The notes under the pieces were generated by a model. The model ran no database searches and was not told where the DNA came from. It worked only from the letters and a program-made list of their open reading frames with translations. A stretch of 40,907 bases of DNA from Prochlorococcus sp. AG-412-P08 (GTDB taxonomy: Bacteria > Cyanobacteriota > Cyanobacteriia > PCC-6307 > Cyanobiaceae): positions 1 through 40,907 of the forward strand of contig QCLI01000011.1 in assembly GCA_003214695.1 (NCBI GenBank), in the 5' to 3' direction. This document shows, in pieces, positions 29,682 to 39,278 of this stretch (position 1 is the first letter of the stretch; each line of letters starts with the position of its first letter). Position numbers and translations under genes: made by a program.

Positions 29682-30029
29682 ATGTCACGCGTTAAAAGAG
29701 GCAATGTTGCTAGAAAAAGAAGAAATAAGATACTACGACTAGCCAAAGGGTTTAGAGGAAGCAATGGCTCGCTATTCCGAACAGCAAATCAACGTGTCAT
29801 GAAAGCATTGTGTAATGCCTATAGAGACAGGAAAAGAAGGAAACGCGATTTCAGAAGACTTTGGATAGCTAGAATTAATGCTGCTTCAAGACTTAATGGA
29901 ATAAGCTATAGCAAATTCATGGGCAGTCTTAAAAAAGAAGAAATTAGGATCAATAGAAAAATGTTGGCCCAACTAGCCGTTGCAGATCCTGGTACCTTTA
30001 AGAAAGTTGTTACAGAGGTGCAAAGCTAA
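29682..30029 (+). CDS. rplT: 50S ribosomal protein L20
   Basis: L20 binds 23S rRNA early in large-subunit assembly and in many bacteria represses its own operon. The 115-residue protein starts [20 protein letters not shown] and contains the conserved [20 protein letters not shown] and [17 protein letters not shown]. Length is normal (family about 115-120). The start is ATG at 29682. It is downstream of rpmI, with a hairpin in the gap, and upstream of the TPR gene (102-base gap). Confidence 0.98.
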   Translation: MSRVKRGNVARKRRNKILRLAKGFRGSNGSLFRTANQRVMKALCNAYRDRKRRKRDFRRLWIARINAASRLNGISYSKFMGSLKKEEIRINRKMLAQLAVADPGTFKKVVTEVQS

Positions 30030-30131
30030 GAGAGTCAACTAAAGCTTTCAACATTAAAATATTTTTATACATTAGTACTACAATCTAGTTTCCAGAATTA
30101 TTGCTGATCCTTATAGTCCCTAATCTTACCC

Positions 30132-30689
30132 ATGCCATCCTCTCTGTCACAAACATACCTAATTATACTAGGTAGTATATTATTTATTCTTGCAATTGTA
30201 GTTGGAAGGCAGGTTTTAAAAGTAAGAAGAAGCGAAATCAATCTAGTTAAATTAGAAAAAAGTGGGGCAGGTGATTCCAGCAATCCAGAAAAACTATATG
30301 AGCTAGGTTCGGCACAATTAAATAAAAGGCTTTACCCACAAGCCACTAATACATTAAAGAAAGCATTAAAACAAATCAAAGGAGAACCAGATGAGGCAAA
30401 AGCTATAATTGCAAATGCACTAGGATTTTCTCTAGCAGCTCAAGATAATTTCAAAGAAGCTATTAAGCATTACCAAGATGCAATTAAAGTTAAAAGCGAT
30501 TACCCAGTTGCAATGAATAACCTGGCATACGCAAAACAAAAGCTTTTACTAGAAAGTGAGGCATATGAAATTTATCAAGATGTCTTAAAAGTTGATCCAG
30601 GAAATAAAACTGCAAAAAAACAGGTGGCAAAGATAGATAAAATGAATGCAAATAAATCAAAAAATATTATTTACAAAAAAGGATTTTAA
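30132..30689 (+). CDS. Membrane-anchored TPR-repeat protein
   Basis: This 185-residue protein has one N-terminal transmembrane helix (about 8-28, TYLIILGSILFILAIVVGRQ) with the rest presumably cytoplasmic. Tetratricopeptide repeats follow, visible as KLYELGSAQLNKRLYPQATN, AKAIIANALGFSLAAQDNFK, YPVAMNNLAYAKQKL and a degenerate last unit, with the usual small/large residue pattern. TPR arrays bind other proteins, so it is probably a scaffold. I know this gene between rplT and thiG in other picocyanobacteria, always without an assigned role. The start is ATG at 30132. thiG follows 28 bases downstream, so the two may share a transcript. Confidence 0.8.
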   Translation: MPSSLSQTYLIILGSILFILAIVVGRQVLKVRRSEINLVKLEKSGAGDSSNPEKLYELGSAQLNKRLYPQATNTLKKALKQIKGEPDEAKAIIANALGFSLAAQDNFKEAIKHYQDAIKVKSDYPVAMNNLAYAKQKLLLESEAYEIYQDVLKVDPGNKTAKKQVAKIDKMNANKSKNIIYKKGF

Positions 30690-30717
30690 TTTCCATAAAT
30701 ATTATAACTAAATCTCA

Positions 30718-31542
30718 ATGAAAAGCGATTCTTTATTATTAGAGATAGGATCAAAAAACTTCAAAAATAGATTATTAACTGGTACAGGTAAGTATCAAAA
30801 TCTTACACAAATGAATGAAAGTATACTTCAATCAGAATGCGAGATTGTAACTGTAGCTGTAAGACGAGTTGATAACACTCTTGATCCCTCCCATAAAGGA
30901 CTGATGGAAGCAATTGACTGGTCTAAAATATGGATGCTTCCCAATACTGCTGGATGTGCGACTGCAGAAGAAGCCATTCGAATTGCACGATTAGGCCGAG
31001 AACTTGCAAAACTTTCGGGCCAAGAAGATAACAACTTTGTCAAATTAGAGGTAATTCCAGATAAACGCTATTTACTTCCTGATCCATTTGGAACATTACA
31101 AGCTGCAGAACAACTTGTAAAAGAAGGTTTCATAGTTTTGCCATATATAAATGCTGATCCACTTTTAGCAAAACGGCTGGAAGAAATTGGTTGTTCATCT
31201 GTAATGCCACTGGGATCAGCAATCGGATCAGCTCAAGGAATTCTCAATGAAAGTAATATTCGAATTATTATCGAAAACTCGAACGTACCTGTAATAGTCG
31301 ATGCTGGAATTGGTGTCCCTAGTCATGCAGCAAAGGCAATGGAAATGGGTGCAGATGCAGTTTTAGTAAACAGTGCGATTGCGCTTTCAAAAGATCCTCC
31401 ATCTATGGCAGAAGCAATGGGCAAAGCTGTTCAAGCTGGTCGCAAAGCTTTCCTGGCAGGGCGCCTGCAAGAACGTCCTGAAGCCATTCCAAGCTCACCA
31501 CTCTCTGGGGTCTCTCAATCTTCAGCAAATTCTCAGAAGTAA
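30718..31542 (+). CDS. thiG: Thiazole synthase
   Basis: ThiG builds the thiazole phosphate half of thiamine from 1-deoxyxylulose 5-phosphate, dehydroglycine and ThiS thiocarboxylate. The 274-residue TIM barrel begins with the signature [19 protein letters not shown], the Schiff-base lysine in FVKLEVIPD, and the phosphate-binding blocks [14 protein letters not shown] and [20 protein letters not shown] are all intact. The last 20 or so residues are a polar tail outside the barrel. The start is ATG at 30718. No thiS or thiO lies next to it. Confidence 0.96.
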   Translation: MKSDSLLLEIGSKNFKNRLLTGTGKYQNLTQMNESILQSECEIVTVAVRRVDNTLDPSHKGLMEAIDWSKIWMLPNTAGCATAEEAIRIARLGRELAKLSGQEDNNFVKLEVIPDKRYLLPDPFGTLQAAEQLVKEGFIVLPYINADPLLAKRLEEIGCSSVMPLGSAIGSAQGILNESNIRIIIENSNVPVIVDAGIGVPSHAAKAMEMGADAVLVNSAIALSKDPPSMAEAMGKAVQAGRKAFLAGRLQERPEAIPSSPLSGVSQSSANSQK

Positions 31543-31609
31543 CGGTAAGTAACAGATGCAAAAACAATAAAGGGGAAATTTATAACCTCCGTTCAGAAAT
31601 ATCGCTGAA

Positions 31610-31777
31610 ATGACAGTTACAAATGAATCTGGCGGAAGATTAAATGCCTTTGCAAACGAGCCAGAGATGGAACTCATGGACTCAGTTCCTCGCAAATACA
31701 AGCCAGCTCAACTATTCCAGTTAATTGCTCTAATTGCATTAATTACTATTATTGGTGTTTATTTTTTGTTTAAGTGA
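31610..31777 (+). CDS. Psb34-like single-helix photosystem II assembly protein
   Basis: A 55-residue frame starts at ATG 31610. The N-terminal arm SGGRLNAFANEPEMELMD matches the GGRLNxFAxEPxM pattern that I recall for Psb34 (Synechocystis Ssl1498), often annotated as a high-light-inducible-like protein. One hydrophobic helix follows (about 34-54, QLFQLIALIALITIIGVYFL), then a lysine and stop. Psb34 binds the CP47 side of PSII assembly intermediates and competes there with Hlips. The protein lacks the chlorophyll-binding ExxNxRxAM motif, so it is not a true Hlip. It sits 67 bases after thiG and 58 before sqdB on the same strand. Identity rests on one short motif and the size. Confidence 0.7.
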   Translation: MTVTNESGGRLNAFANEPEMELMDSVPRKYKPAQLFQLIALIALITIIGVYFLFK

Positions 31778-31835
31778 GGCCTTATAGTAGTTTTTCCTAT
31801 ATTGGGTCTTTGGATCTTCACTCCTGGAGTTTTGG

Positions 31836-33032
31836 GTGAAAGTTTTAGTTCTTGGTGGTGACGGCTTCTGTGGTTGGCCTTGTTCAGTCAACTTGGCAGA
31901 ACAAGGACACGATGTATTAATCGTGGACAATCTTAGCCGTCGAAAAATAGACATCGATCTTGAAGTCGAATCTCTGACTCCTATTTCTAGTATTGGAGAT
32001 CGTCTAAAGGCTTGGGAAGAAATTGGTGGTAAGCCTATTGGTTTTACTAACCTTGATATTTCTAATGAGTATCAACGCTTGTTAGATCTTCTAATTGCAG
32101 AGCGTCCTGATGCAATTGTTCATTTTGCTGAACAACGTGCTGCTCCTTACTCTATGAAGAGTAGTGAGACTAAAAGATACACCGTTGACAATAATGTGAA
32201 TGGTACTCATAACTTGCTTGCTGCAATAGTTGAATCCGGTTTAGACATTCATGTAGTTCACTTGGGAACAATGGGAGTCTATGGATATGGATCTCATAGA
32301 GGTGCAACTATTCCAGAAGGTTATCTAAAAGTCGAGGTCCCTCAGCCTGATGGCACTCGTTTTGAAGAAGAAATTCTTCACCCAGCCAGTCCAGGAAGTG
32401 TTTACCATATGACTAAGACGCTGGATCAGTTAATTTTTCTGTATTACAACAAAAACGATAAAGTTAAGATTACCGATCTTCATCAAGGGATTGTTTGGGG
32501 AACTAATACTGAGGCAACATCTAGAGACCCTCGCTTAACAAATAGATTTGACTATGACGGCGACTATGGGACAGTCCTTAACAGATTTCTCATGCAGGCT
32601 GCTATAAAATATCCACTTACTGTTCATGGCACAGGAGGACAAACTAGGGCTTTTATTCATATACAAGATTCAGTAAAATGCGTTCAACTAGCATTAGAAA
32701 ATCCACCTGAAGAAGGCGAAAGAGTAAAAATCTTTAATCAAATGACTGAAAGTCACCAAGTTGGTGAATTAGCCAAAAAAGTAGCATCTCTCACTGGAGC
32801 AGAGGTTAATTACTTACCCAATCCTAGGAATGAGGCTGTGGAGAATGATCTAATTGTCGATAATCGTTGTTTCATTGAGCTTGGACTAAAGCCAACAACT
32901 CTTGATGATGGTCTTTTAACAGAAGTTGTAGAAGTAGCCCGCCGCTGGTCTGATCGATGCGATCGAACACGTATACCATGTATATCTGCATGGACATCAA
33001 CCCAAGCACAAGCAATAAAAAAGACTAAATAA
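31836..33032 (+). CDS. sqdB: UDP-sulfoquinovose synthase
   Basis: SqdB makes UDP-sulfoquinovose from UDP-glucose and sulfite, the head-group donor of the sulfolipid SQDG of thylakoid membranes. The 398-residue short-chain dehydrogenase-type fold opens with the NAD-binding loop VLGGDGFCGWP. The active-site Thr is in HLGTMGVYGYGSHRG and the Tyr-Lys pair is in SVYHMTKTLDQL. The long loop IVWGTNTEATSRDPRLTNRF is an SqdB signature. The start is GTG at 31836 with GGAG six bases upstream, which decides the start. It lies nine bases before sqdX, clearly one operon. Confidence 0.97.
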   Translation: MKVLVLGGDGFCGWPCSVNLAEQGHDVLIVDNLSRRKIDIDLEVESLTPISSIGDRLKAWEEIGGKPIGFTNLDISNEYQRLLDLLIAERPDAIVHFAEQRAAPYSMKSSETKRYTVDNNVNGTHNLLAAIVESGLDIHVVHLGTMGVYGYGSHRGATIPEGYLKVEVPQPDGTRFEEEILHPASPGSVYHMTKTLDQLIFLYYNKNDKVKITDLHQGIVWGTNTEATSRDPRLTNRFDYDGDYGTVLNRFLMQAAIKYPLTVHGTGGQTRAFIHIQDSVKCVQLALENPPEEGERVKIFNQMTESHQVGELAKKVASLTGAEVNYLPNPRNEAVENDLIVDNRCFIELGLKPTTLDDGLLTEVVEVARRWSDRCDRTRIPCISAWTSTQAQAIKKTK

Positions 33033-33041
33033 TTTAATCAA

Positions 33042-34190
33042 GTGAAAATTGCCTTTTTTACTGAAACCTTCTTACCAAAAGTAGATGGAATAGTAACGCG
33101 TCTAACCAAAACTATTGAAAGCCTTACTAAAACTGGCGATGAAGTTATTATTTTCTGCCCAGAAGGTTGTCCCGAAGAATTCATGGAAGCCAAAGTGATT
33201 GGCGTCCCCGCAATGCCATTACCTCTCTATCCAGAGTTGAAACTGGGCCTCCCAGGTGCTGCCGTTTCTGATGCATTAGATAGTTTCAAACCCGATCTGA
33301 TACACGTTGTCAATCCAGCCGTCCTAGGTCTTGGAGGAATCTGGCTAGCCAAAACAAATGGGGTTCCACTAGTGGCTAGCTATCACACACATCTTCCCAA
33401 ATACCTTGAGCACTATGGGATGGGAATGCTCGAGCCATTATTATGGGAGTTACTCAAAGCAGCTCATAATCAAGCTCTTCTAAACCTGTGCACATCAACA
33501 GCAATGGTGAAAGAACTAAGCGAAAAAGGTATTCAAAATACTGCTCTTTGGCAAAGAGGTGTAGATACAGATACGTTCCGACCAGATCTTCGAAAGAATA
33601 CAATGCGCAAAAAACTATTAGGGAAATTTAGTGATGAAGGAGCCCTTCTGATCTATGTGGGAAGATTATCCGCTGAAAAGCAAATAGAAAGAATAAAACC
33701 TGTACTTGATGCACTACCAAAAGCAAGACTTGCACTTGTTGGCGATGGACCATATAGAAATCAACTTGAGAAAATTTTTGACGGTTCACCGACTACATTC
33801 GTGGGCTACCTTGCAGGAGAAGAGTTAGCCAGTGCATATGCCTCTGGAGATGCTTTCTTGTTCCCCTCTAGCACAGAAACTTTAGGATTAGTACTTCTAG
33901 AAGCAATGGCAGCCGGGTGTCCTGTAGTAGGGGCAAACAAAGGAGGAATACCAGATATCATTACCGACGGAATTAACGGATGTCTCTACGATCCAGACGG
34001 AGACAATAATGGCACTGAAAGCCTTATTCTTGCTACAGAAAAACTCCTAGGAGATAAAAGTGAACGACAAGAAATGAGAAATGCTGCTAGAGCAGAAGCA
34101 GAACGCTGGGGTTGGCCAGCAGCTACTGAACAATTACGAAAGTTTTATCAACAAATACTCAATAAGTCCGTCGGGGAAATTGCAGCCTAG
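33042..34190 (+). CDS. sqdX: SQDG synthase (sulfoquinovosyltransferase)
   Basis: SqdX transfers sulfoquinovose to diacylglycerol, finishing sulfolipid synthesis at the membrane. Marine picocyanobacteria use sulfolipid in place of phospholipid, which saves phosphorus. The 382-residue GT4-type glycosyltransferase opens with FFTETFLPKVDGIVTRL. It has the donor-site block IYVGRLSAEKQIERI, then GYLAGEELASAYASGDAFLF and the E-x7-E motif in STETLGLVLLEAMAAGCPVV. The start is GTG at 33042, nine bases after sqdB. The stop TAG at 34188-34190 lies in a 16-bp palindrome and overlaps the stop of the convergent small ORF. Confidence 0.95.
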   Translation: MKIAFFTETFLPKVDGIVTRLTKTIESLTKTGDEVIIFCPEGCPEEFMEAKVIGVPAMPLPLYPELKLGLPGAAVSDALDSFKPDLIHVVNPAVLGLGGIWLAKTNGVPLVASYHTHLPKYLEHYGMGMLEPLLWELLKAAHNQALLNLCTSTAMVKELSEKGIQNTALWQRGVDTDTFRPDLRKNTMRKKLLGKFSDEGALLIYVGRLSAEKQIERIKPVLDALPKARLALVGDGPYRNQLEKIFDGSPTTFVGYLAGEELASAYASGDAFLFPSSTETLGLVLLEAMAAGCPVVGANKGGIPDIITDGINGCLYDPDGDNNGTESLILATEKLLGDKSERQEMRNAARAEAERWGWPAATEQLRKFYQQILNKSVGEIAA

Positions 34191-34196
34191 GCTGCA
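34181..34196. repeat. 16-bp perfect palindrome at the sqdX stop codon
   Basis: TGCAGCCTAGGCTGCA reads identically on both strands. Its CTAG centre supplies TAG stop codons in both directions: sqdX at 34188-34190 (plus) and the small ORF at 34187-34189 (minus). As RNA it could fold into a 6-bp GC-rich stem with a CUAG tetraloop. No T-tract follows on either side. Confidence 0.6.
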
Positions 34197-34465
34197 TGAG
34201 GTGGAGGAGTGGGTGATCCACCTAAGCTTTGAAATGGTAAAACAAGTGTTGCCAACCTTTCAGGACTATTAGGCCTTTGTTTTCTAGGCTGCCTTACACC
34301 AAAAGGAACCCTTAAAACATTGGTCCCTGCAACAGGTAAAGACTTACCCTTACTTAAAGTTGACTCAAGAAAGCCTGATAAGGAAGGCAAGTTAAGACCC
34401 TCCTTGTCATCGACTTTTGTTGATTGATCAGAAAAAATTTCTTTAACCAAGTTGCCCCCATGCAA
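34187..34465 (-). CDS. Small hypothetical protein, probably exported; start uncertain
   Basis: The frame from the TTG at 34465 gives 92 residues with a polar N-terminal half and a C-terminal part rich in Pro, Arg and Leu (LPVAGTNVLRVPFGVRQPRK, then PERLATLVLPFQSLGGSPTP). I do not recognise it. Upstream of the TTG the same frame stays open to a TAG at 34499-34501 and reads KLIFFFVVFSLHGGN, a good signal-peptide core, but with no ATG, GTG or TTG before it. An ATG at 34511 in the neighbouring frame encodes MLHLGKVNFLF and would join this core if one base were gained or lost at the six-T run (34478-34483). So the gene may be frame-disrupted, use a rare ATT start, or not be a gene. It converges with sqdX. 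Confidence 0.45.
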   Translation of the reverse strand: MHGGNLVKEIFSDQSTKVDDKEGLNLPSLSGFLESTLSKGKSLPVAGTNVLRVPFGVRQPRKQRPNSPERLATLVLPFQSLGGSPTPPPHAA

Positions 34466-34583
34466 CGAGAAAACTACAAAAAAGAAAATTAACTTTTCCT
34501 AGATGCAGCATTTAAAGCCAAAAAATTGCTATTCGCTCAAACCTTAACTATTAAATTAGAAATAAGCTAGTACGATTAGAAAA

Positions 34584-37478
34584 TTAATTTGTTTCAAGTT
34601 CTTCTAGCGGACTACAAGTACACACTAAATTTCTATCTCCAAAAGCATTATCTATTCTGGAAACAGAAGGCCAAAACTTATTTTGAAGCTGATGCGCCAA
34701 TGGAAATGCAGCTTTTTCCCTGGAATATGGTCTAAGCCATTCCTTTGCAGTCACAGTTTCCATAGTATGTGGTGCTAATCGTAAAGGATTATTTGACATC
34801 TCCATTTCTCCCAATTCAATGGTCTCAATTTCAGATCGAATAGATATCATGGCTTCACAAAAACGATTAATCTCCTCAAAACTTTCACTTTCAGTAGGTT
34901 CAATCATCAAAGTGCCAGGAACAGGCCAGCTAACAGTTGGAGCATGGAAGCCATAATCCATTAGACGCTTAGCAATATCATCAACTTCCAATCCAATAGA
35001 TCTTTTAAACATCCTCAGATCTAAAATACATTCATGGGCCACCTTGCCGTTAGGGGATTTAAATAAAATCGGATAATAAGTCTCAAGTTTATTAGATATA
35101 TAATTTGCAGAAAGAATTGCTAGAGAACTTGCTTGTCGTAATCCAAATCCGCCCATCATACGGATATACATCCAGCTAATTGGCAAAATACTTGCACTGC
35201 CAAATGGAGCCGCAGAAATTGCTCCTATTGAGAAATTCTCATCACTTTTAAAACTCTTTGTTGAAGGTAAAAATGAAACCAAATGCTTTGAAACAGCAAT
35301 TGGGCCTACTCCTGGACCACCACCACCATGGGGAATGCAGAAAGTTTTATGAAGGTTTAAATGACATACATCCGCTCCAAAATCACCTGGTTTACACAAA
35401 CCAACTTGCGCATTCAGATTTGCTCCATCTAAATAAACTTGGCCACCATGAGAATGAACTAACTGACAGATCTCCTTGATGTTAGGTTCAAATACTCCAT
35501 GTGTAGATGGATAAGTAATCATTAAAACTGCTAAGTTAGAGGAGTGCAGTTTTGCTTTTAGGACAAGATCTTTAAAATCAATATTACCGTACTTATCACA
35601 CTCAACTGAGACAACTTTGAAACCTGCCATAATTGCACTTGCTGGATTAGTTCCATGAGCACTTTTAGGTATTAAGCAAATATTTCTGTTAATTTGATTA
35701 TTAGCTTTATGCCATGCTCGAATAACTAAAAGTCCTGCAAATTCACCTTGAGAGCCAGCATTAGGTTGCAAAGAGGCTCCTTCAAAACCTGTCAAAATAC
35801 AAAGCCATTTCTCCAATTGATCAGTTAATTTTTTATATCCTTGCGATTGTTTAATAGGGGCAAAAGGGTGAATTGATGAAAACTCTTTCCAACTGACAGG
35901 TAAAAGTTCAGCTGTTGCATTTAACTTCATCGTACAACTTCCTAATGGGATCATTCCATTAACTAATGAGAAATCTCTACCAGCTAATTTATAGATATAA
36001 CGTATTAACTCCGTTTCACTTCTGTATTCATTAAAGACAGGTTGTGTTAACCAAGGTAAGTGTCTTAAAGGAAGAGACTTTAATGATTTCTGAAAATTCC
36101 AATTATGATCATAATTGATTTCAAATTTCTTTCCTTTAATATCAGCCAAGATCCTACATAATTGATATAATTCATCAGTAGTGCTCAATTCGTCTAAAGA
36201 AATAGCAAAGCCTTTTGAATCTTCAATAGATGAACCAAAAGGTAATATACGTAAATTAAATCCACTAGATTGAGTCAATTCATGAATCTTTGGTGATTCC
36301 AAACAATAAATTTCTACGGTGTCAAAACGAGTAATTTGCTCAAATTTAAATCCTAAGAGTTCTAGATATTTCTCTAACTCCGATCTTAAAAAAAGTATCT
36401 TCTTTGCTATAGCTTCTAATCCTTTAGGACCATGGTAAATTGCATAAAAAGAAGCAATAATTGCTAACAATGCTTGAGCGGTACATATATTACTAGTAGC
36501 TTTTTCTCTTCGAATATGTTGTTCTCTAGTCTGCAATGCCAATCTCAATGCTCGGTTTCCAGTCGCATCAACAGATTCGCCTACTAATCGCCCTGGAACT
36601 TGTCTCTTATAAATCTCTTTCGTCGCAAAAAAAGCAGCATGAGGACCACCAAAACCAATCGGGACTCCAAAGCGCTGAGAACTGCCTACAGCAATATCTA
36701 CACCTAAATGGCCGACAGGTTCAAGCAAAACCTGAGCCAAAGGATCGATAGCTACTGTAACTAAAGTATTAGCTTGATGAACTTTCTCAATTACCTTGGT
36801 AGGGTCCCAAAAATGTCCATTTTGACCAGGCAACTGAAGAAGAACACCAAAAACACTCTCATCAATATTGAAATCCTCAGGATCAAATTCCTCGACAATG
36901 AAATCTAAAGGTTGAGCTCTAGTCTTAAGAACTTCAAGTGTTTGCGGAAATACTTGTTTATCTACAAGAAATTTTCTTGCGGAGTGCCTTCTACACATTG
37001 CAAAGCTAAGATTCATAGCCTCCGCTGCAGCAGTTCCTTCATCTAACAATGAAGCATTTGCAATAGGTAGACCTGTTAACTCACTAATAAGAGTTTGGAA
37101 ATTAAAAAGAGCTTCTAATCTTCCTTGTGAAATTTCTGCCTGATATGGCGTATAGGAGGTGTACCAAGAAGGATTCTCAAAAACATGCCGTTCAATAACA
37201 GAAGGTGTGACAGTTCCGTAATATCCCAAACCAATGAAAGATCTTTTAATTTGATTAAGACTTGCAATTGAACGAAGGTCTTCTAAAGCTTCTTTTTCGT
37301 CGCACGGTATTGGAAGCAAATTATTAGGTACGTACTTATCTAGTATTTCCTCTGGAACAACCGAAGCAATAAAATCCTCTAAATCATGATATCCAAGGGA
37401 TTTAAGAATCTCTTTTTGAGCTTCCTCCGAAAGACCTAAATGTCTATCAGTAAATTGTCCAACCTTAGCTTCATTCAC
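34584..37478 (-). CDS. gcvP: Glycine dehydrogenase (decarboxylating), P protein
   Basis: The P protein decarboxylates glycine with PLP and passes the aminomethyl group to the lipoyl arm of GcvH. In a photosynthetic cell this is part of photorespiratory glycine disposal and one-carbon supply. The 964-residue protein has the fused N- and C-terminal halves of the homodimeric type. The PLP lysine is in [19 protein letters not shown] (about residue 709). Other signatures are [31 protein letters not shown] and [11 protein letters not shown]. The start is ATG at 37478, 88 bases downstream of gcvH. gcvT and the dihydrolipoamide dehydrogenase gene are not in the window. Confidence 0.97.
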   Translation of the reverse strand: MNEAKVGQFTDRHLGLSEEAQKEILKSLGYHDLEDFIASVVPEEILDKYVPNNLLPIPCDEKEALEDLRSIASLNQIKRSFIGLGYYGTVTPSVIERHVFENPSWYTSYTPYQAEISQGRLEALFNFQTLISELTGLPIANASLLDEGTAAAEAMNLSFAMCRRHSARKFLVDKQVFPQTLEVLKTRAQPLDFIVEEFDPEDFNIDESVFGVLLQLPGQNGHFWDPTKVIEKVHQANTLVTVAIDPLAQVLLEPVGHLGVDIAVGSSQRFGVPIGFGGPHAAFFATKEIYKRQVPGRLVGESVDATGNRALRLALQTREQHIRREKATSNICTAQALLAIIASFYAIYHGPKGLEAIAKKILFLRSELEKYLELLGFKFEQITRFDTVEIYCLESPKIHELTQSSGFNLRILPFGSSIEDSKGFAISLDELSTTDELYQLCRILADIKGKKFEINYDHNWNFQKSLKSLPLRHLPWLTQPVFNEYRSETELIRYIYKLAGRDFSLVNGMIPLGSCTMKLNATAELLPVSWKEFSSIHPFAPIKQSQGYKKLTDQLEKWLCILTGFEGASLQPNAGSQGEFAGLLVIRAWHKANNQINRNICLIPKSAHGTNPASAIMAGFKVVSVECDKYGNIDFKDLVLKAKLHSSNLAVLMITYPSTHGVFEPNIKEICQLVHSHGGQVYLDGANLNAQVGLCKPGDFGADVCHLNLHKTFCIPHGGGGPGVGPIAVSKHLVSFLPSTKSFKSDENFSIGAISAAPFGSASILPISWMYIRMMGGFGLRQASSLAILSANYISNKLETYYPILFKSPNGKVAHECILDLRMFKRSIGLEVDDIAKRLMDYGFHAPTVSWPVPGTLMIEPTESESFEEINRFCEAMISIRSEIETIELGEMEMSNNPLRLAPHTMETVTAKEWLRPYSREKAAFPLAHQLQNKFWPSVSRIDNAFGDRNLVCTCSPLEELETN

Positions 37479-37566
37479 AAAAAATAATCCTAACTAATGA
37501 AAAAGGTAAATATTGAAGAAATGGTAGGAAAATTAAAACTGAATTGAAAGAAATTTAAAAAGAGAA

Positions 37567-37956
37567 TCATTGAGAAGCAACCTTTTGTGAATAAGAAGCT
37601 GAAGACATCAAGTCATTCATCTCATTAGAGTCAGTTGGGCGTACCAATAACAACCACCCTTTCCCATGAGGATCATTTTGCAATGATTCAGGATTATCCA
37701 AAAGGGATGAATTAATTTCTAAGACCTCACCACTAATAGGTGCATGAATATCTTCAACCGCCTTTACAGATTCAACTGAACCAAAACTTGTCCCTTTTTC
37801 TATAGAAGAACCTTGATCAGGAAGATCAACAAACACAATATCCCCTAATTGATCGACAGCAAAAGCACTGATCCCTATACGAACCAATTCCGCTTCGGAA
37901 TTAACATATTCATGGGTATCAGCAAAAAAAAACTTTTCCGGGAAATCAAAAGCCAT
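37567..37956 (-). CDS. gcvH: Glycine cleavage system H protein
   Basis: GcvH carries the aminomethyl intermediate between the P, T and L proteins on a lipoylated lysine. That lysine is Lys65 in VESVKAVEDIHAP, matching the E. coli position (64) closely. This supports the ATG at 37956 and a 129-residue product. A GTG at 37980 in the same frame would add eight residues and touch the stop codon of the upstream PLP gene, but family members start MAF-x-FP as here. The rest shows FADTHEYV and GISAFAVDQLGDIVFVDLP. It sits between the PLP-dependent gene and gcvP, all on the minus strand. Confidence 0.96.
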   Translation of the reverse strand: MAFDFPEKFFFADTHEYVNSEAELVRIGISAFAVDQLGDIVFVDLPDQGSSIEKGTSFGSVESVKAVEDIHAPISGEVLEINSSLLDNPESLQNDPHGKGWLLLVRPTDSNEMNDLMSSASYSQKVASQ

Positions 37957-37979
37957 TTGGTGAAAACCAGAAATAAGCA

Positions 37980-39278
37980 CTACATTGTTGGTAACTGTAC
38001 AATTTCTTCTTTTGCCAGTGCAACAAGAGCATGTGTAATTGCAATTTTTATATGTGCGCGATGGGTGCCACCCTGAACAAAAAGATTGTAGGGGGGACGC
38101 AATGGTGCATCAGCAGAAAATTCACTAGTGCTTCCATCAATAAAGGTTCCTCCAGCCATAATCAAATCTGATTCATAACCAGGCATTTCTGCTGGTACAG
38201 GACGCAAATAAGAATTTACTGGGGAAGAACTCTGAAAAGATCTACAAACTATTTTCAGGGCATCAACATTGCCAAAACAAATAGCTTGGATTAAATCACC
38301 ACGTAATTCACCAGGTAATGGCTTAACTTGAAAACCAAGTTCGTGAAATACTCCAGAAATAATTTCTGCACCAATTAATGATTCTGAAACCATTTGAGGT
38401 GATAAAAATAAACCTTGTAAAAGCAATCTATGTAGATTAAATCCACTACCTGCCTGACTGCCTATCCCTGGAGCTGTTAACCGACAACAAGCCAGATCTA
38501 CCAATGAAGACTTCCCAGCAATGTACCCACCAGTAGGAACTATTGTTCCACCAGGGTTCTTAATTAATGATCCTGCTATTAAATCTGCGCCCACCTCGGT
38601 AGGTTCAATTTCTTCAACAAATTCTCCATAACAGTTATCAACAAAGCATATACATTCAGGTTGAATATCATGAATCAACTTACAGATATCTCTTATATTT
38701 TCAATAGATAGTGAGGGTCTCCATGAATAGCCACAACTTCTTTGAATAAAAGCCATCTTTTGAGGACTTCTTAATGCTTTTTCTAAACTATTAAAATCAA
38801 TATTTCCATTGTGAAAAATAGAGGTCTGATTATATTTTATATTAAAATCTAACAAAGAACCTTTTCCTTTTCCTCTTAATCCAATCACTTCTTCAAGCGT
38901 GTCATAGGGCCTCCCTGTTACCGATAGTAAATTTTCACCTGGTCTGAGAACTCCAAAAAGTGCAGCGCATATTGCATGCGTTCCACTTACAAACTGCATT
39001 CGCACTGCAGCCCTCTCACAGCCACATATATTCGCAAATACTTTATCTATTAGATCCCTGCCTAAGTCGCCATTCCCATAACCATCAATAGATTGAAAAT
39101 GATGGATTCCCAAACCTTCATCAGAGAAAGCTTTTAAAACTTTTTGAAGTCTTGGTACAACACCATTAGTCCTTCTTTCAATTATTTCCTGTAAGCCTTC
39201 TTCTACACGGTTCACAAAAGAAAGAGCATGCTTATAAACCGAATCATCTATTGAAAAGTTATTACTTTGAATTCTCAC
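37980..39278 (-). CDS. PLP-dependent protein of the methionine gamma-lyase-like ('aluminium resistance') family
   Basis: This 432-residue protein is a fold-type I PLP enzyme of the family called aluminium resistance protein or YnbB, related to Cys/Met metabolism lyases. The expected Schiff-base lysine lies in GSLIKNPGGTIVPTGGYIAG (about residue 240). Other family blocks are FVSGTHAICAALFGVLRPG, VTGRPYDTLEEVIG and CFVDNCYGEFVEE. The true substrate is unsettled in the literature; a C-S lyase activity is a guess. The GTG start at 39278 overlaps the TGA of the upstream HTH-like gene in a GTGA tetranucleotide, implying coupled translation. gcvH follows 23 bases after its stop. Confidence 0.88.
   Translation of the reverse strand: MRIQSNNFSIDDSVYKHALSFVNRVEEGLQEIIERRTNGVVPRLQKVLKAFSDEGLGIHHFQSIDGYGNGDLGRDLIDKVFANICGCERAAVRMQFVSGTHAICAALFGVLRPGENLLSVTGRPYDTLEEVIGLRGKGKGSLLDFNIKYNQTSIFHNGNIDFNSLEKALRSPQKMAFIQRSCGYSWRPSLSIENIRDICKLIHDIQPECICFVDNCYGEFVEEIEPTEVGADLIAGSLIKNPGGTIVPTGGYIAGKSSLVDLACCRLTAPGIGSQAGSGFNLHRLLLQGLFLSPQMVSESLIGAEIISGVFHELGFQVKPLPGELRGDLIQAICFGNVDALKIVCRSFQSSSPVNSYLRPVPAEMPGYESDLIMAGGTFIDGSTSEFSADAPLRPPYNLFVQGGTHRAHIKIAITHALVALAKEEIVQLPTM

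Noticed and set aside
31610-31777. High-light-inducible protein (Hli) identity for the 55-residue gene
   Set aside because: The chlorophyll-binding ExxNxRxAM motif of Hlips is absent from the helix; the N-terminal arm fits Psb34 instead.
37479-37566. Glycine riboswitch between gcvH and gcvP
   Set aside because: The 88-base gap is nearly all A and T with no GC-paired stems or tandem aptamer-like structure. The 88-base region before the HTH-like gene is also too short.
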